Assembly: GCF_946482605.1 (NCBI RefSeq)
Contig: NZ_CAMLSE010000010.1
Coordinates: 186,001 to 250,000, forward strand
Direction of reading: 5' to 3'
Source: an uncultured Dyadobacter sp.
Lineage (GTDB): Bacteria; Bacteroidota; Bacteroidia; Cytophagales; Spirosomataceae
DNA length: 64,000 nt
How positions within the stretch are numbered: the stretch's first letter is position 1; every line of letters starts with the position of its first letter. Below, piece by piece: positions 1 through 7,378 of this stretch. Under the pieces are notes generated by a model. It saw nothing but the letters and a program-made list of their open reading frames with translations. It searched no databases and had not been told where the DNA came from. The position numbers were made by a program, and so were the translations under genes.

Positions 1-2
1 AT

Positions 3-218
3 TGTATGTGGGAGGATTACGCCAAGATCATTCGTTACAAGCCAGAAGTTTTTACCCGCCCTAAAGAAGCTGATGAAGTACTCGCGCACCTCAATTCGTT
101 ATCCAAAGTTAGGAATGCCATTGCCCATAACACAGCGACCGTTCCGAAAGAATATCAAGATGAGCTAACGTTGTTTTTGAAGAAATACATCAAAATCATG
201 AGCAAAAACCATATATAA
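3..218 (+). CDS. C-terminal end of a HEPN-domain (Swt1-like) protein, 5' truncated by the window
   Basis: The frame is open to the left edge, so the ATG at position 6 is probably internal and this is the tail of a longer protein. The visible 70 residues are charged and helical and carry RNAIAH, the R-x4-H signature of HEPN domains. That motif forms the RNase active site in many toxin and defence proteins, and the surrounding sequence resembles the HEPN domain appended to Swt1-like proteins. The gene converges on the FAD oxidoreductase with only 5 bases between them. The HEPN assignment rests on one short motif, and whether it is catalytic cannot be judged from the tail. Confidence 0.5.
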   Translation, partial: CMWEDYAKIIRYKPEVFTRPKEADEVLAHLNSLSKVRNAIAHNTATVPKEYQDELTLFLKKYIKIMSKNHI

Positions 219-223
219 AAGTC

Positions 224-1930
224 TCACTTCCACTCCAACTCCACTCCCTCCCCCCTCACAAACCCCTGAAACCCCGCCAACAACCCCTTATCCTCCCGCA
301 CGCCCCGCGGAAGCACGTTCCGAGACAAAGCAAACCCCACCAACAACCCCACAGCCTCCCCAATACTCCACTCCACCGGATGGAGCCGATAACACCCATT
401 CGTAATATGCGTGGTCCCAATATTCTTGTTAGCAGGCAAAATATTCTCCATTCTTACCGGCAGCAGCGCACCCAAAGGAATCTGAAACGGCAATGACCCG
501 AAATCAATGTAATTATCCCCGCCAGTGCTTGGATGCAAATCAATGTGGTAGTAGCCGATGCCGACGCTGTCTTCAAAAGCAGCGGCCTTCACGCCACCAG
601 ATTGCCCGGTGATAGCAGCCCGCTGCTCAGCACCGACGTGCTCTTCCTTGATGGTAAATAGCGCCTTAATGCGCCGGGATTCGCGGACGTAGGGGTATTT
701 GGCGAGGCCGTCTTCGGTGCCCATGATGTCTTTGCGGAGGCGGATGCCCGGCCAGCCTTTGCCGCCGTCGGGGCGCGGGGCCTCGGTTTGGAGCCAGTAC
801 AGGAGCGACAGGCTGAGCTGCTTGCCGCGTTCGAAATGCTTTTCGAAGTCCTTTTCGCTGGCGCCGATGAGGTTGCCGAGGGCGTAGTCGTTTTGCGGCC
901 AGTTCACGATGGTAATGTCGCCGGCGTAGGTGCCGGGGGCGAAGTTGGCCTTGTTGATAATGCGGCGGTAGAGCCAGAGGTTGAGGTTGTTGCCGGTCGG
1001 GATGCCTTCCGGGTTGAAGCCGAGCAGTTTCGGTTCGAGGGTTTTGGGGTTGGAGTAGGAAAGGTCCAACAGCCTGCCCGACCACGGTTTGGCCATTTTG
1101 GGTACATAATTTTTCCAAAAATCATATTCCCGCGGCTTTTCGATCACGTGGTTTTCGCCCGGGCGGTAGTCGATGGCGTAGCAGACGGTGAATGCCTGCA
1201 CGTTGTTCGGGTCGGCTTTTTCGGGGGCGTGGAATTCGCCGGTTTCGGCTTTGGATTCGGCGCCGGTGACGAATTCGGTGCCGGTCATGGGCAGCAGGTC
1301 GCCGAGCTCGGTAGCGTCCGCGAAATACGGCGCCGTGAGGGTGAGCAATGCTTTGTTGCGGCGGTTCTGGGCGGTGAGCGATTGTACTTTGTTGCCGTTC
1401 ACGTCGGCGGCCACGATTTTGTGTTCCAGCAGCAAGGTGAGCTTGCCGGTGCTCAGGTACGGGTTGAGCATGTCCGTGAGCACGGCTACGGCCACGCGTG
1501 GCTCGTGGCAGAGCTTCGAAACGGCACCATCGCCCGGATTGAGGTTCTTGCGGCTTTTGGCCTCGGGTGTGAGCGGGTAGTTTTTCTGGTAATACTCCCG
1601 CACGGCGGTGCGGAACTGCCGGTAGGCTTTGGTAGCGCCGTGGGTTTCGATCCATTGGTGTTCGTCGGGTGGCACGCCTTGCTGCGATACCTGTCCGCCG
1701 ATCCAGTCGGTTTCTTCGGTGAGGATTACCGAGAGGCCGTTGCGCAATGCGGCCAAAGCGGCGGCGCAGCCTCCGAGGCCGCCGCCTGCGATCACGAAGT
1801 CGGCATTCAGTGTGGCCTTGGCTTTGTTGTCCGGGCTGGAAGCTGCGTTTATAGTTTCCCGTTTATCGGAAGGTTGGGAAAGCAAGCTGCCGCCGAGGGC
1901 GACGCTTCCGAGAAAATTACGGCGTTTCAT
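224..1930 (-). CDS. Tat-exported FAD-dependent oxidoreductase (FAD_oxidored family)
   Basis: This 568-residue protein starts with a twin-arginine signal (RRNFLG at residues 4-9, then a hydrophobic stretch), so it is probably exported folded with its cofactor. Residues 44-54 form a Rossmann nucleotide-binding loop (AGGGLGG) followed by an acidic strand end, typical of FAD binding. The rest matches the FAD-dependent oxidoreductases that occur next to sugar or polysaccharide genes in Bacteroidota; the substrate is unknown. The gene is noticeably richer in G+C than its neighbours, which creates long spurious open frames on the other strand. It stands alone, with the anti-sigma gene terminating upstream of it. 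Confidence 0.85.
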   Translation of the reverse strand: MKRRNFLGSVALGGSLLSQPSDKRETINAASSPDNKAKATLNADFVIAGGGLGGCAAALAALRNGLSVILTEETDWIGGQVSQQGVPPDEHQWIETHGATKAYRQFRTAVREYYQKNYPLTPEAKSRKNLNPGDGAVSKLCHEPRVAVAVLTDMLNPYLSTGKLTLLLEHKIVAADVNGNKVQSLTAQNRRNKALLTLTAPYFADATELGDLLPMTGTEFVTGAESKAETGEFHAPEKADPNNVQAFTVCYAIDYRPGENHVIEKPREYDFWKNYVPKMAKPWSGRLLDLSYSNPKTLEPKLLGFNPEGIPTGNNLNLWLYRRIINKANFAPGTYAGDITIVNWPQNDYALGNLIGASEKDFEKHFERGKQLSLSLLYWLQTEAPRPDGGKGWPGIRLRKDIMGTEDGLAKYPYVRESRRIKALFTIKEEHVGAEQRAAITGQSGGVKAAAFEDSVGIGYYHIDLHPSTGGDNYIDFGSLPFQIPLGALLPVRMENILPANKNIGTTHITNGCYRLHPVEWSIGEAVGLLVGFALSRNVLPRGVREDKGLLAGFQGFVRGEGVELEWK

Positions 1931-1962
1931 AAGGTTTAAGGTATCTAGGTAAGGTAATTGGT

Positions 1963-2008
1963 AAAAAAGAACGCGCTCATTGCAAGGGTGATGCCTTACA
2001 ATGAGCGC
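1963..2008 (-). terminator. Rho-independent terminator after the anti-sigma gene
   Basis: An inverted repeat GCGCTCATTG/CAATGAGCGC (1973-1982 and 1999-2008), extended inward by further pairing, is followed on the minus strand by a U-rich run (A-run at 1963-1968 on plus). It lies just past the anti-sigma stop at 2030. Confidence 0.8.
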
Positions 2009-2029
2009 TTATTATTGAATTTCAAACTG

Positions 2030-2929
2030 CTACACCACTTTCCCCATCACATACATTTCCTCCATCGTCGGGGTCGGGTTGCCGCCTTCTTTTTCCAAAG
2101 TAATGGCAAATGCGGCGGAACCGGCTTTGGTGTTTTTCATTTTCAGGACTTTGCCTGCAAACTCGTGGTCGATCATCCCGATATCAACCGGAACCCCATT
2201 CACGATACTCCACAGCTGATATTGCTTCCCCTGCGGTGCTGTCGGCAAACTTTGCACGTCCAGCAACACTTCGTTGGTCTGTCGGTTCCAAAAAGCCGAC
2301 ACCGAACTTGCTGGCGACTTTGGCATACCCGCCAGATGGACATGCTTGTAATCAGGACTACGAAGGAGTGCGGCCAACGCCTGGGTATATTCGCTTTGCT
2401 TTTTCAGCCCTTCTATTTCCGTGTGCATCGTCCCGGCTTCCGCTACCATCCGTTCGTTGCCCTTTTTCAGGTCGGACATCTGCATGGCCGACCATCCGGC
2501 AAACAATGCAAGCAGGACCGACGCCGCTACGGCTAGTTTCGCCCAGAACGGGGTTATTTCACGAACCTCAACCCGCTCAAAGACATTTTCGATGACTTTC
2601 GGCTCATTCACCTGCTGCGTGGTCGATGCCAGGTCTTCTGTGGCGGCACCGCCAGGCACTACCGACTCATTTTCAACTCCTTGGGCTCCTTCATCCGCAG
2701 CACCGGTAAAATCCATTTGTGCGAAAATCGATTCTTTCAAAGAAGGAGGCGGCAACGTCTGATGTTTCAGCGCATATTCCTCCAAAGCGCTTTCGGTACG
2801 CAGCAGTTCTTCCCTGATCTCCGGATAAATATGCGACATACACTCCACTTCCTGCTTCTCCTGAGGAGAAACAGTGCCCAATACATATTCCTCTAATATA
2901 CCGGACTCTATATAGGCTTGGATATTCAT
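2030..2929 (-). CDS. RskA-family anti-sigma factor
   Basis: This 299-residue single-pass membrane protein has the RskA anti-sigma-K layout: an N-terminal cytoplasmic sigma-binding domain (about residues 1-75), a Pro/Gly/Glu-rich linker, one transmembrane helix at about 129-149, and a periplasmic RskA domain. The periplasmic part contains the usual YQLW followed by a VDIG turn. The ATG overlaps the sigma factor stop codon as ATGA, so the two are translationally coupled, as expected for a cognate pair. It would hold the sigma factor at the membrane until regulated proteolysis. The signal sensed is unknown. Confidence 0.88.
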   Translation of the reverse strand: MNIQAYIESGILEEYVLGTVSPQEKQEVECMSHIYPEIREELLRTESALEEYALKHQTLPPPSLKESIFAQMDFTGAADEGAQGVENESVVPGGAATEDLASTTQQVNEPKVIENVFERVEVREITPFWAKLAVAASVLLALFAGWSAMQMSDLKKGNERMVAEAGTMHTEIEGLKKQSEYTQALAALLRSPDYKHVHLAGMPKSPASSVSAFWNRQTNEVLLDVQSLPTAPQGKQYQLWSIVNGVPVDIGMIDHEFAGKVLKMKNTKAGSAAFAITLEKEGGNPTPTMEEMYVMGKVV

Positions 2930-3471
2930 ACTGCAAAGTATTGTTTTAACTCTTGTAATGCGGTCCGTATCCTCGACTTCACGGTCCCTAAGGGAATGCT
3001 CAGCTCCTCCGAAATTTCTTCATGCGTATAGCCCTGGAAATAGGCCATATCGATCAGGATCTTTCTTTCAGGCCTGAGCATCTCTACAATGGCCTTCATT
3101 TCCGAACTGACGGTTTGTGAATCGTCGTACGTATCCTTTTCATTCAGGACTGCTGTGTCTTCTATATCATTCATGGCAGGTTTCCTACCTTCCGCCCTGA
3201 CTGCGTCTATCGCCCCATTTCTCGCGATATTCATAATCCATGTAAACAGTCTCCCTTTTTCCGGATTATACGAAGCGATATTCTTCCATATCTTCAGAAA
3301 GGATTCCTGCAAAACATCCGCGGCCTTCTCCTCATCCTTCAACGTTTTTGAAATGATATTAAACAAAGCTCCCGAGTAATGGTCGTACAGGAATTCGAAG
3401 GCGTTTCGCTCGTTTCTTTTCAGAGCTGACACCAATTCCTCTTCCGAGTATTTTACCTTGCTGGTAGCCAA
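2926..3471 (-). CDS. ECF RNA polymerase sigma factor (SigK-like), partner of the RskA protein
   Basis: Sigma-70 region 2 (EKAADVLQESFLKIWKN) and region 4 with its helix-turn-helix (THEEISEELSIPLGTVKSRI) are both clear. The frame stays open upstream to 3672, but the extra 67 residues are unlike any sigma region. I therefore favour a TTG start at 3471, which gives about 181 residues, normal for ECF factors. The start is uncertain because no strong ribosome site is visible and Bacteroidota rarely show one. The stop codon overlaps the anti-sigma ATG. This sigma factor probably activates its own operon. Confidence 0.85.
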   Translation of the reverse strand: MATSKVKYSEEELVSALKRNERNAFEFLYDHYSGALFNIISKTLKDEEKAADVLQESFLKIWKNIASYNPEKGRLFTWIMNIARNGAIDAVRAEGRKPAMNDIEDTAVLNEKDTYDDSQTVSSEMKAIVEMLRPERKILIDMAYFQGYTHEEISEELSIPLGTVKSRIRTALQELKQYFAV

Positions 3472-3715
3472 GAGTCGCTTAACATTTAGTTGTAAATTAC
3501 TTACCGGCAATCTAATGAAATTTCCCAAATACCGGTTAGAGCCGCACCAAATTATTGCCTGCTCTTCGTGTGAGAAGGATATGATCAGAGAAGGGGGTAT
3601 GTTCGGTGCTCCGAACCGTCTGTCTGAGGTTATCATCTTAGTGTGTTTTTTAGTCATATACGACAGCCACACCAGATTGGATTAACAGATCCGGCACTTC
3701 ACCTCAAAAGCAGCC

Positions 3716-4444
3716 TTACTTTCGAAGGCTTTCTACCCGCCAGAGTGTCAGGAAGATAAAAAATACGATCAGACTGAGCAGATAGGTTACATTCCGGGAA
3801 TCGACGAGTCCTTTGCCCAACGCCTGGTACTGGACATCAAGCGCTAATCCCGACAGCAGATTGGCCGCGGCACCATCGCCAAACATCCCCGATACGGCGC
3901 TGAACCCGATATACCAAACGAACGCCAGGAAAACACCCAGAATAAAGGCCACGATCTGATTATCGTTCAGAGACGAGGCCCAGATGCCCATCGACACCAG
4001 AACACCGCTGAAAAGCAACAAACCGATGTAAGATCCCAGCACAGCGGCCGAGTCGATGTCGCCAACCGGGTTACCCAGTTGGTAAACGCTGTAATAGTAA
4101 ATCAATGTAGGCAGCAAAATGAGGACTACCAGCATCCAGTTCGCAAAGAATTTGCCCAGGATGAGGTCGATGTTCCGGAGGGGCTTCGTAAGCAGTAGCT
4201 CCATTGTTCCGTTACGCACCTCTTCCGCCAATGAGCGCATGGTGATCGCCGGAATGAGGAACATCAGCACATAAGGAGCCAGGCCGAAGAAAGAACCCAG
4301 ATCCGCGTAACCGTAATCCAGGATATTGGAGTCAGGGAAGACCCATACGATTAGCCCGACGGCAGTCAGGAAAACCGCCATGACGATGTAGGCGATCAGG
4401 GAATTAAAAAAACTCGCTATCTCTTTACGGAAGATTGCTAACAC
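3716..4444 (-). CDS. gldF: Gliding motility ABC transporter permease GldF
   Basis: This 242-residue ABC-2 type permease has about six membrane helices and the conserved RSLAEEVRNGTMELLLTKP stretch after the second helix that marks GldF. GldF works with the ATPase GldA and the periplasmic GldG in Bacteroidota and is tied to gliding motility. It follows two DUF4199 genes by 33 bases on the same strand and is probably in their operon. The partner gldG normally lies immediately downstream of gldF, but here the sigma/anti-sigma pair occupies that place. Confidence 0.85.
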   Translation of the reverse strand: MLAIFRKEIASFFNSLIAYIVMAVFLTAVGLIVWVFPDSNILDYGYADLGSFFGLAPYVLMFLIPAITMRSLAEEVRNGTMELLLTKPLRNIDLILGKFFANWMLVVLILLPTLIYYYSVYQLGNPVGDIDSAAVLGSYIGLLLFSGVLVSMGIWASSLNDNQIVAFILGVFLAFVWYIGFSAVSGMFGDGAAANLLSGLALDVQYQALGKGLVDSRNVTYLLSLIVFFIFLTLWRVESLRK

Positions 4445-4477
4445 TATTCAGGAGATTAAATGTCCTTTCAGGAGTAC

Positions 4478-4993
4478 TTATTCGAATACCGGCTTTTCCC
4501 GGCGCATAATGGCTGCGATGATCAGCGACACGATAAAACCCATCACCAGATAACCCAGAATCACTGTCACAAACACGATACCGGGCGACATGAATTTTTG
4601 AGAAATTTCAATCGCTTGCTCGATTTGTGCATCGTCTTTGCCCTGCCTTTCCATGTCCTCGCGAACCTGGTCCAGCCCTTGTGCCAGCAGGGTATTGTCA
4701 ATAAATTGGATATAAAAGAGTGTAAAGGCCGAGCTTAACACCCCCAGCACTGCCGCAGTGAGCGAGCCGAGGCCCAGGCCCTCTCCGTAGCTGATGAAGC
4801 CGTTGTTCTGTTCGCGAAAATCTTTCATTGCCCACACGATTGCCACGATCATAAAAATGTAGGACATTGATGAGAGCCATCTGTTCTGACCGAGTCCGGC
4901 CACATACAGGATCGTTGAATAAACGATGGTCACTACGGCAGCGAGGACGCCATACTTCAATGCAACACGGGCGGTAGATGTTTTTTCTTCCAT
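4478..4993 (-). CDS. DUF4199 membrane protein (second copy)
   Basis: This 171-residue protein has four predicted membrane helices, with an FISYGEGLGLG stretch between helices two and three as is usual for DUF4199 proteins of Bacteroidota. The region between helices three and four is charged (DQVREDMERQGKDDAQIEQA) and probably faces outward or the periplasm. The gene starts three bases after the first DUF4199 gene, so the two are probably co-transcribed tandem paralogues. The function of the family is unknown. Confidence 0.8.
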   Translation of the reverse strand: MEEKTSTARVALKYGVLAAVVTIVYSTILYVAGLGQNRWLSSMSYIFMIVAIVWAMKDFREQNNGFISYGEGLGLGSLTAAVLGVLSSAFTLFYIQFIDNTLLAQGLDQVREDMERQGKDDAQIEQAIEISQKFMSPGIVFVTVILGYLVMGFIVSLIIAAIMRREKPVFE

Positions 4994-4996
4994 GAG

Positions 4997-5557
4997 TTAA
5001 GGTTTATTCTGGAATACGCTGTAATCCTGCTTCCTCAATATCAAAGAAATCACCAGAATCGGGATGATCGCCATGAGAAGTCTTTGGCTGATTTCGTTGC
5101 TTATCAGAATGGATGGATTGTTGGCTTTCACTTTTTCGTACAATGCTAAAAATTCCTTGTCACTGAGATAACCTGTTTGGGTTTTACGGCCCTGGCTCAA
5201 AACTTCAAGCGCATTCGAAATGTAATCGGAGAAAACCGAGGGATCGACATAGGATACAAAAAGATATATGAGCCAGCCATTAATGATCGCCGCCACACAG
5301 GTAATAACATATCCCATAGTAAGTGCTTCCCACAGATGCAGGAAACCACCACCGTAGTTCTTGCGGTAATATCTCAACCCGCTAAAAATCAAGATTGCAT
5401 AGATGCCCATATCTAGCGACCTTACGCCTCCAAGTGGTGTAACCTTCAATAGATACAATCCTATAAAGAAGAAAAAAGCAAATACTCCGGTGGCAGCGCC
5501 AAACGAAAGGGAAACTTTTAAAATAGGTTTATTAAAATATTCGATAATTGACTTCAT
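4997..5557 (-). CDS. DUF4199 membrane protein (first copy)
   Basis: This 186-residue four-helix membrane protein is similar in plan to the next gene, with a matching loop (GGGFLHLWEALTMGY) between helices two and three. I chose the ATG at 5557 because it overlaps the stop codon of the upstream dihydroorotase-like gene as TGATG; an ATG three codons earlier is also in frame. The tight coupling to a pyrimidine-family gene is positional only and does not show the function. Confidence 0.8.
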   Translation of the reverse strand: MKSIIEYFNKPILKVSLSFGAATGVFAFFFFIGLYLLKVTPLGGVRSLDMGIYAILIFSGLRYYRKNYGGGFLHLWEALTMGYVITCVAAIINGWLIYLFVSYVDPSVFSDYISNALEVLSQGRKTQTGYLSDKEFLALYEKVKANNPSILISNEISQRLLMAIIPILVISLILRKQDYSVFQNKP

Positions 5558-6837
5558 CAGTACCAATCCTGTTTTCCGTTATTGATCACCCCTCTTACCC
5601 TGCCTTTCAATGTTTGTCCCAGGAACGGTGTATTTTTTGATTTAGAATAACTCTTCACAAAATCCCATTCGCTGTCCGGTTCGAAGAATGTAAGATTTGC
5701 CGCAGCGCCCTCTGCAATGCTTACTTCCGGAAGTCGCAGGATGCGTCGCGGTGTATGGGTCAGTTTTTCGATGACCTCCTCTATACCTAGCCCACTGTGC
5801 ATCAATGCCAGCGAGAAAGCCGTTTCGAGACCGGTAATTCCGAAATCGGCATGGTCGAATTCCAGGTTCTTACTTTCTTCATCCTGGGGATTATGGTCGG
5901 ACACGATCGCATCGATCGTTCCGTCGGCCAATCCTTCCCGGATAGCAGCGGCATCGGCCGCCCCGCGGAATGGCGGATTTACTTTTAGGTTCGTATCAAA
6001 CCCGATCAGGTCCTTGTCCTCATATGCCAGCTGATGCGCGGCTATATCGCAGGAAACCGGCAATCCCTTCGCTTTTGCTTCCCGGACCAACTCAACCCCG
6101 CGGATTGTTGATAACAGGGAAATATGCAGCACGGGAGCCGATGTATCGTAAGTATTTTTTTCCAATGCGTATTCCAGCAATTTCAAGTCGCGGATCAGCA
6201 TCATTTCCTCCGCCAGAGAAGGCATTCCTTTCATTCCGATCAATGTACTGGTAACACCTTCGTGCATCTGCCCGTACAATGTCAGCTGCCGGTCTTCGGG
6301 CCGGTTCATAAGCAGCGCATTCAGCGGCCGCAGGTACAAAATCGTTTTCAAGAGCAGGTCGGCATTCTGGACCGGGTGTTCTCCGTCCGTAAAGGCAATC
6401 GCCCCTGCTTCATGCAAGTCCATCATTTCAGTGAAGTCCACGCCGTCGGCCTTCCTGGTGATCGCCGCCGCAGGATGCAGCGTAACCAATCCTCCCCAAC
6501 TGCTGTGGCGGACGTAATTGAGCGTATCCTTGCTGTCTACGACGGGTTGCGTATTGGGTAGCAGCACGATTTCCGTAAATCCGCCACGCGCCGCAGCTTC
6601 CCGCACCGATCGGAGATCTTCCTTGTGCTCAAAGCCCGGGTCGCGTCCCTGCACACGCATATCGATCCATCCGGCCGACACACTAAGCCCTTCCCCGCCG
6701 ACCACTTCCGCATCACCGGGTTCAAGACCTTCACCGATTTTAACTATTTTACCACCGTCGATCAGGATATCTTTCACCTGACCATTGAACGGCGATTTCT
6801 TATCAATTACCCGAACCGAGCGAACTAACAATTTCAT
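5557..6837 (-). CDS. Dihydroorotase homologue lacking metal-binding histidines (PyrC'-like)
   Basis: This 426-residue protein aligns along its length with type I dihydroorotases, which close the pyrimidine ring. However, the first metal motif D-x-H-x-H is D-M-R-V-Q (residues 59-63), and the expected histidine near 178 is Asn (LLMNRPED). The HISLL histidine, D151 and the late SDH aspartate remain. Losing three of the four metal-binding histidines argues against normal catalysis. Pseudomonas has a comparable inactive PyrC' that acts as a structural partner of aspartate transcarbamoylase, and that role is possible here. The ATG at 6837 is preferred over one 17 codons upstream because homology begins there. 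Downstream are the DUF4199 genes and gldF. Confidence 0.82.
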   Translation of the reverse strand: MKLLVRSVRVIDKKSPFNGQVKDILIDGGKIVKIGEGLEPGDAEVVGGEGLSVSAGWIDMRVQGRDPGFEHKEDLRSVREAAARGGFTEIVLLPNTQPVVDSKDTLNYVRHSSWGGLVTLHPAAAITRKADGVDFTEMMDLHEAGAIAFTDGEHPVQNADLLLKTILYLRPLNALLMNRPEDRQLTLYGQMHEGVTSTLIGMKGMPSLAEEMMLIRDLKLLEYALEKNTYDTSAPVLHISLLSTIRGVELVREAKAKGLPVSCDIAAHQLAYEDKDLIGFDTNLKVNPPFRGAADAAAIREGLADGTIDAIVSDHNPQDEESKNLEFDHADFGITGLETAFSLALMHSGLGIEEVIEKLTHTPRRILRLPEVSIAEGAAANLTFFEPDSEWDFVKSYSKSKNTPFLGQTLKGRVRGVINNGKQDWY

Positions 6838-6886
6838 ATTATTTTCACAAACTAAACGCCAGTACAAAGTGGTTGGAACCGGCTTC

Positions 6887-6911
6887 AAAAAAAAAGCTCC
6901 GGATGGAGCTT
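6887..6911 (-). terminator. Terminator after gcvH
   Basis: On the minus strand the stem AAGCTCC/GGAGCTT with a four-base loop is followed by nine U residues (A-run at 6887-6895). It sits 11 bases past the gcvH stop and separates gcvH from the dihydroorotase-like gene. Confidence 0.85.
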
Positions 6912-6921
6912 CAACCTAATA

Positions 6922-7302
6922 TCAGGCACCTATAAACTTCTGGTAGTCCTCAGCTGACAGCAAGCCGTCTTCATCGCCCGGATTAGCCAGACTGATCTTG
7001 ACCATCCAGCCCCGGCCATAAGGATCGGTGTTGACGAGCTCAGGTTCTGCATCCAGTTCTTCATTTACTTCAAGAACAGTTCCCGGCACGGGTATGAACA
7101 GATCCGACACTGTTTTTACTGCTTCAACAGATCCGAAAACTTCTCCTTTTTCAAGCTTGTCTCCAACCGTATTAATGTCCACATATACAATGTCACCTAA
7201 CTCGTTCTGCGCATGATCGGTAATGCCGATAATCGCTGTATCTCCTTCAATGCGAATCCATTCGTGATCTTCTGTGTATTTAAGTTCTGATGGAAAATTC
7301 AT
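6922..7302 (-). CDS. gcvH: Glycine cleavage system H protein
   Basis: At 126 residues this is the normal length for GcvH, the lipoylated carrier that shuttles the aminomethyl group between the P, T and L proteins of the glycine cleavage system. The lipoyl-acceptor lysine is K63 in EAVKTVSDL. Homology starts at the ATG at 7302 ([10 protein letters not shown]), so the longer open frame upstream is not used. It lies 76 bases after sprA on the same strand, and ruvA-sprA-gcvH is a recurring order in Bacteroidota. A terminator follows. Confidence 0.95.
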   Translation of the reverse strand: MNFPSELKYTEDHEWIRIEGDTAIIGITDHAQNELGDIVYVDINTVGDKLEKGEVFGSVEAVKTVSDLFIPVPGTVLEVNEELDAEPELVNTDPYGRGWMVKISLANPGDEDGLLSAEDYQKFIGA

Positions 7303-7378
7303 GATAAAATTAGGTAAGTAGTGAACATCTTTGAAGCGCAAATTACACGATGTAGACTGTATTTTCCAAATCAAAAAA

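Noticed and set aside
788..1939. A 383-codon open frame on plus opposite the FAD oxidoreductase
   Set aside because: Its translation is rich in Val/Gly/Phe with no recognisable domain and lies wholly antisense to a clear enzyme gene; high G+C explains the lack of stops.
3472..3672. N-terminal extension of the ECF sigma factor
   Set aside because: The 67 extra residues have no sigma-like sequence and would make the protein longer than typical ECF factors; kept as an alternative because the true start has no strong signal.
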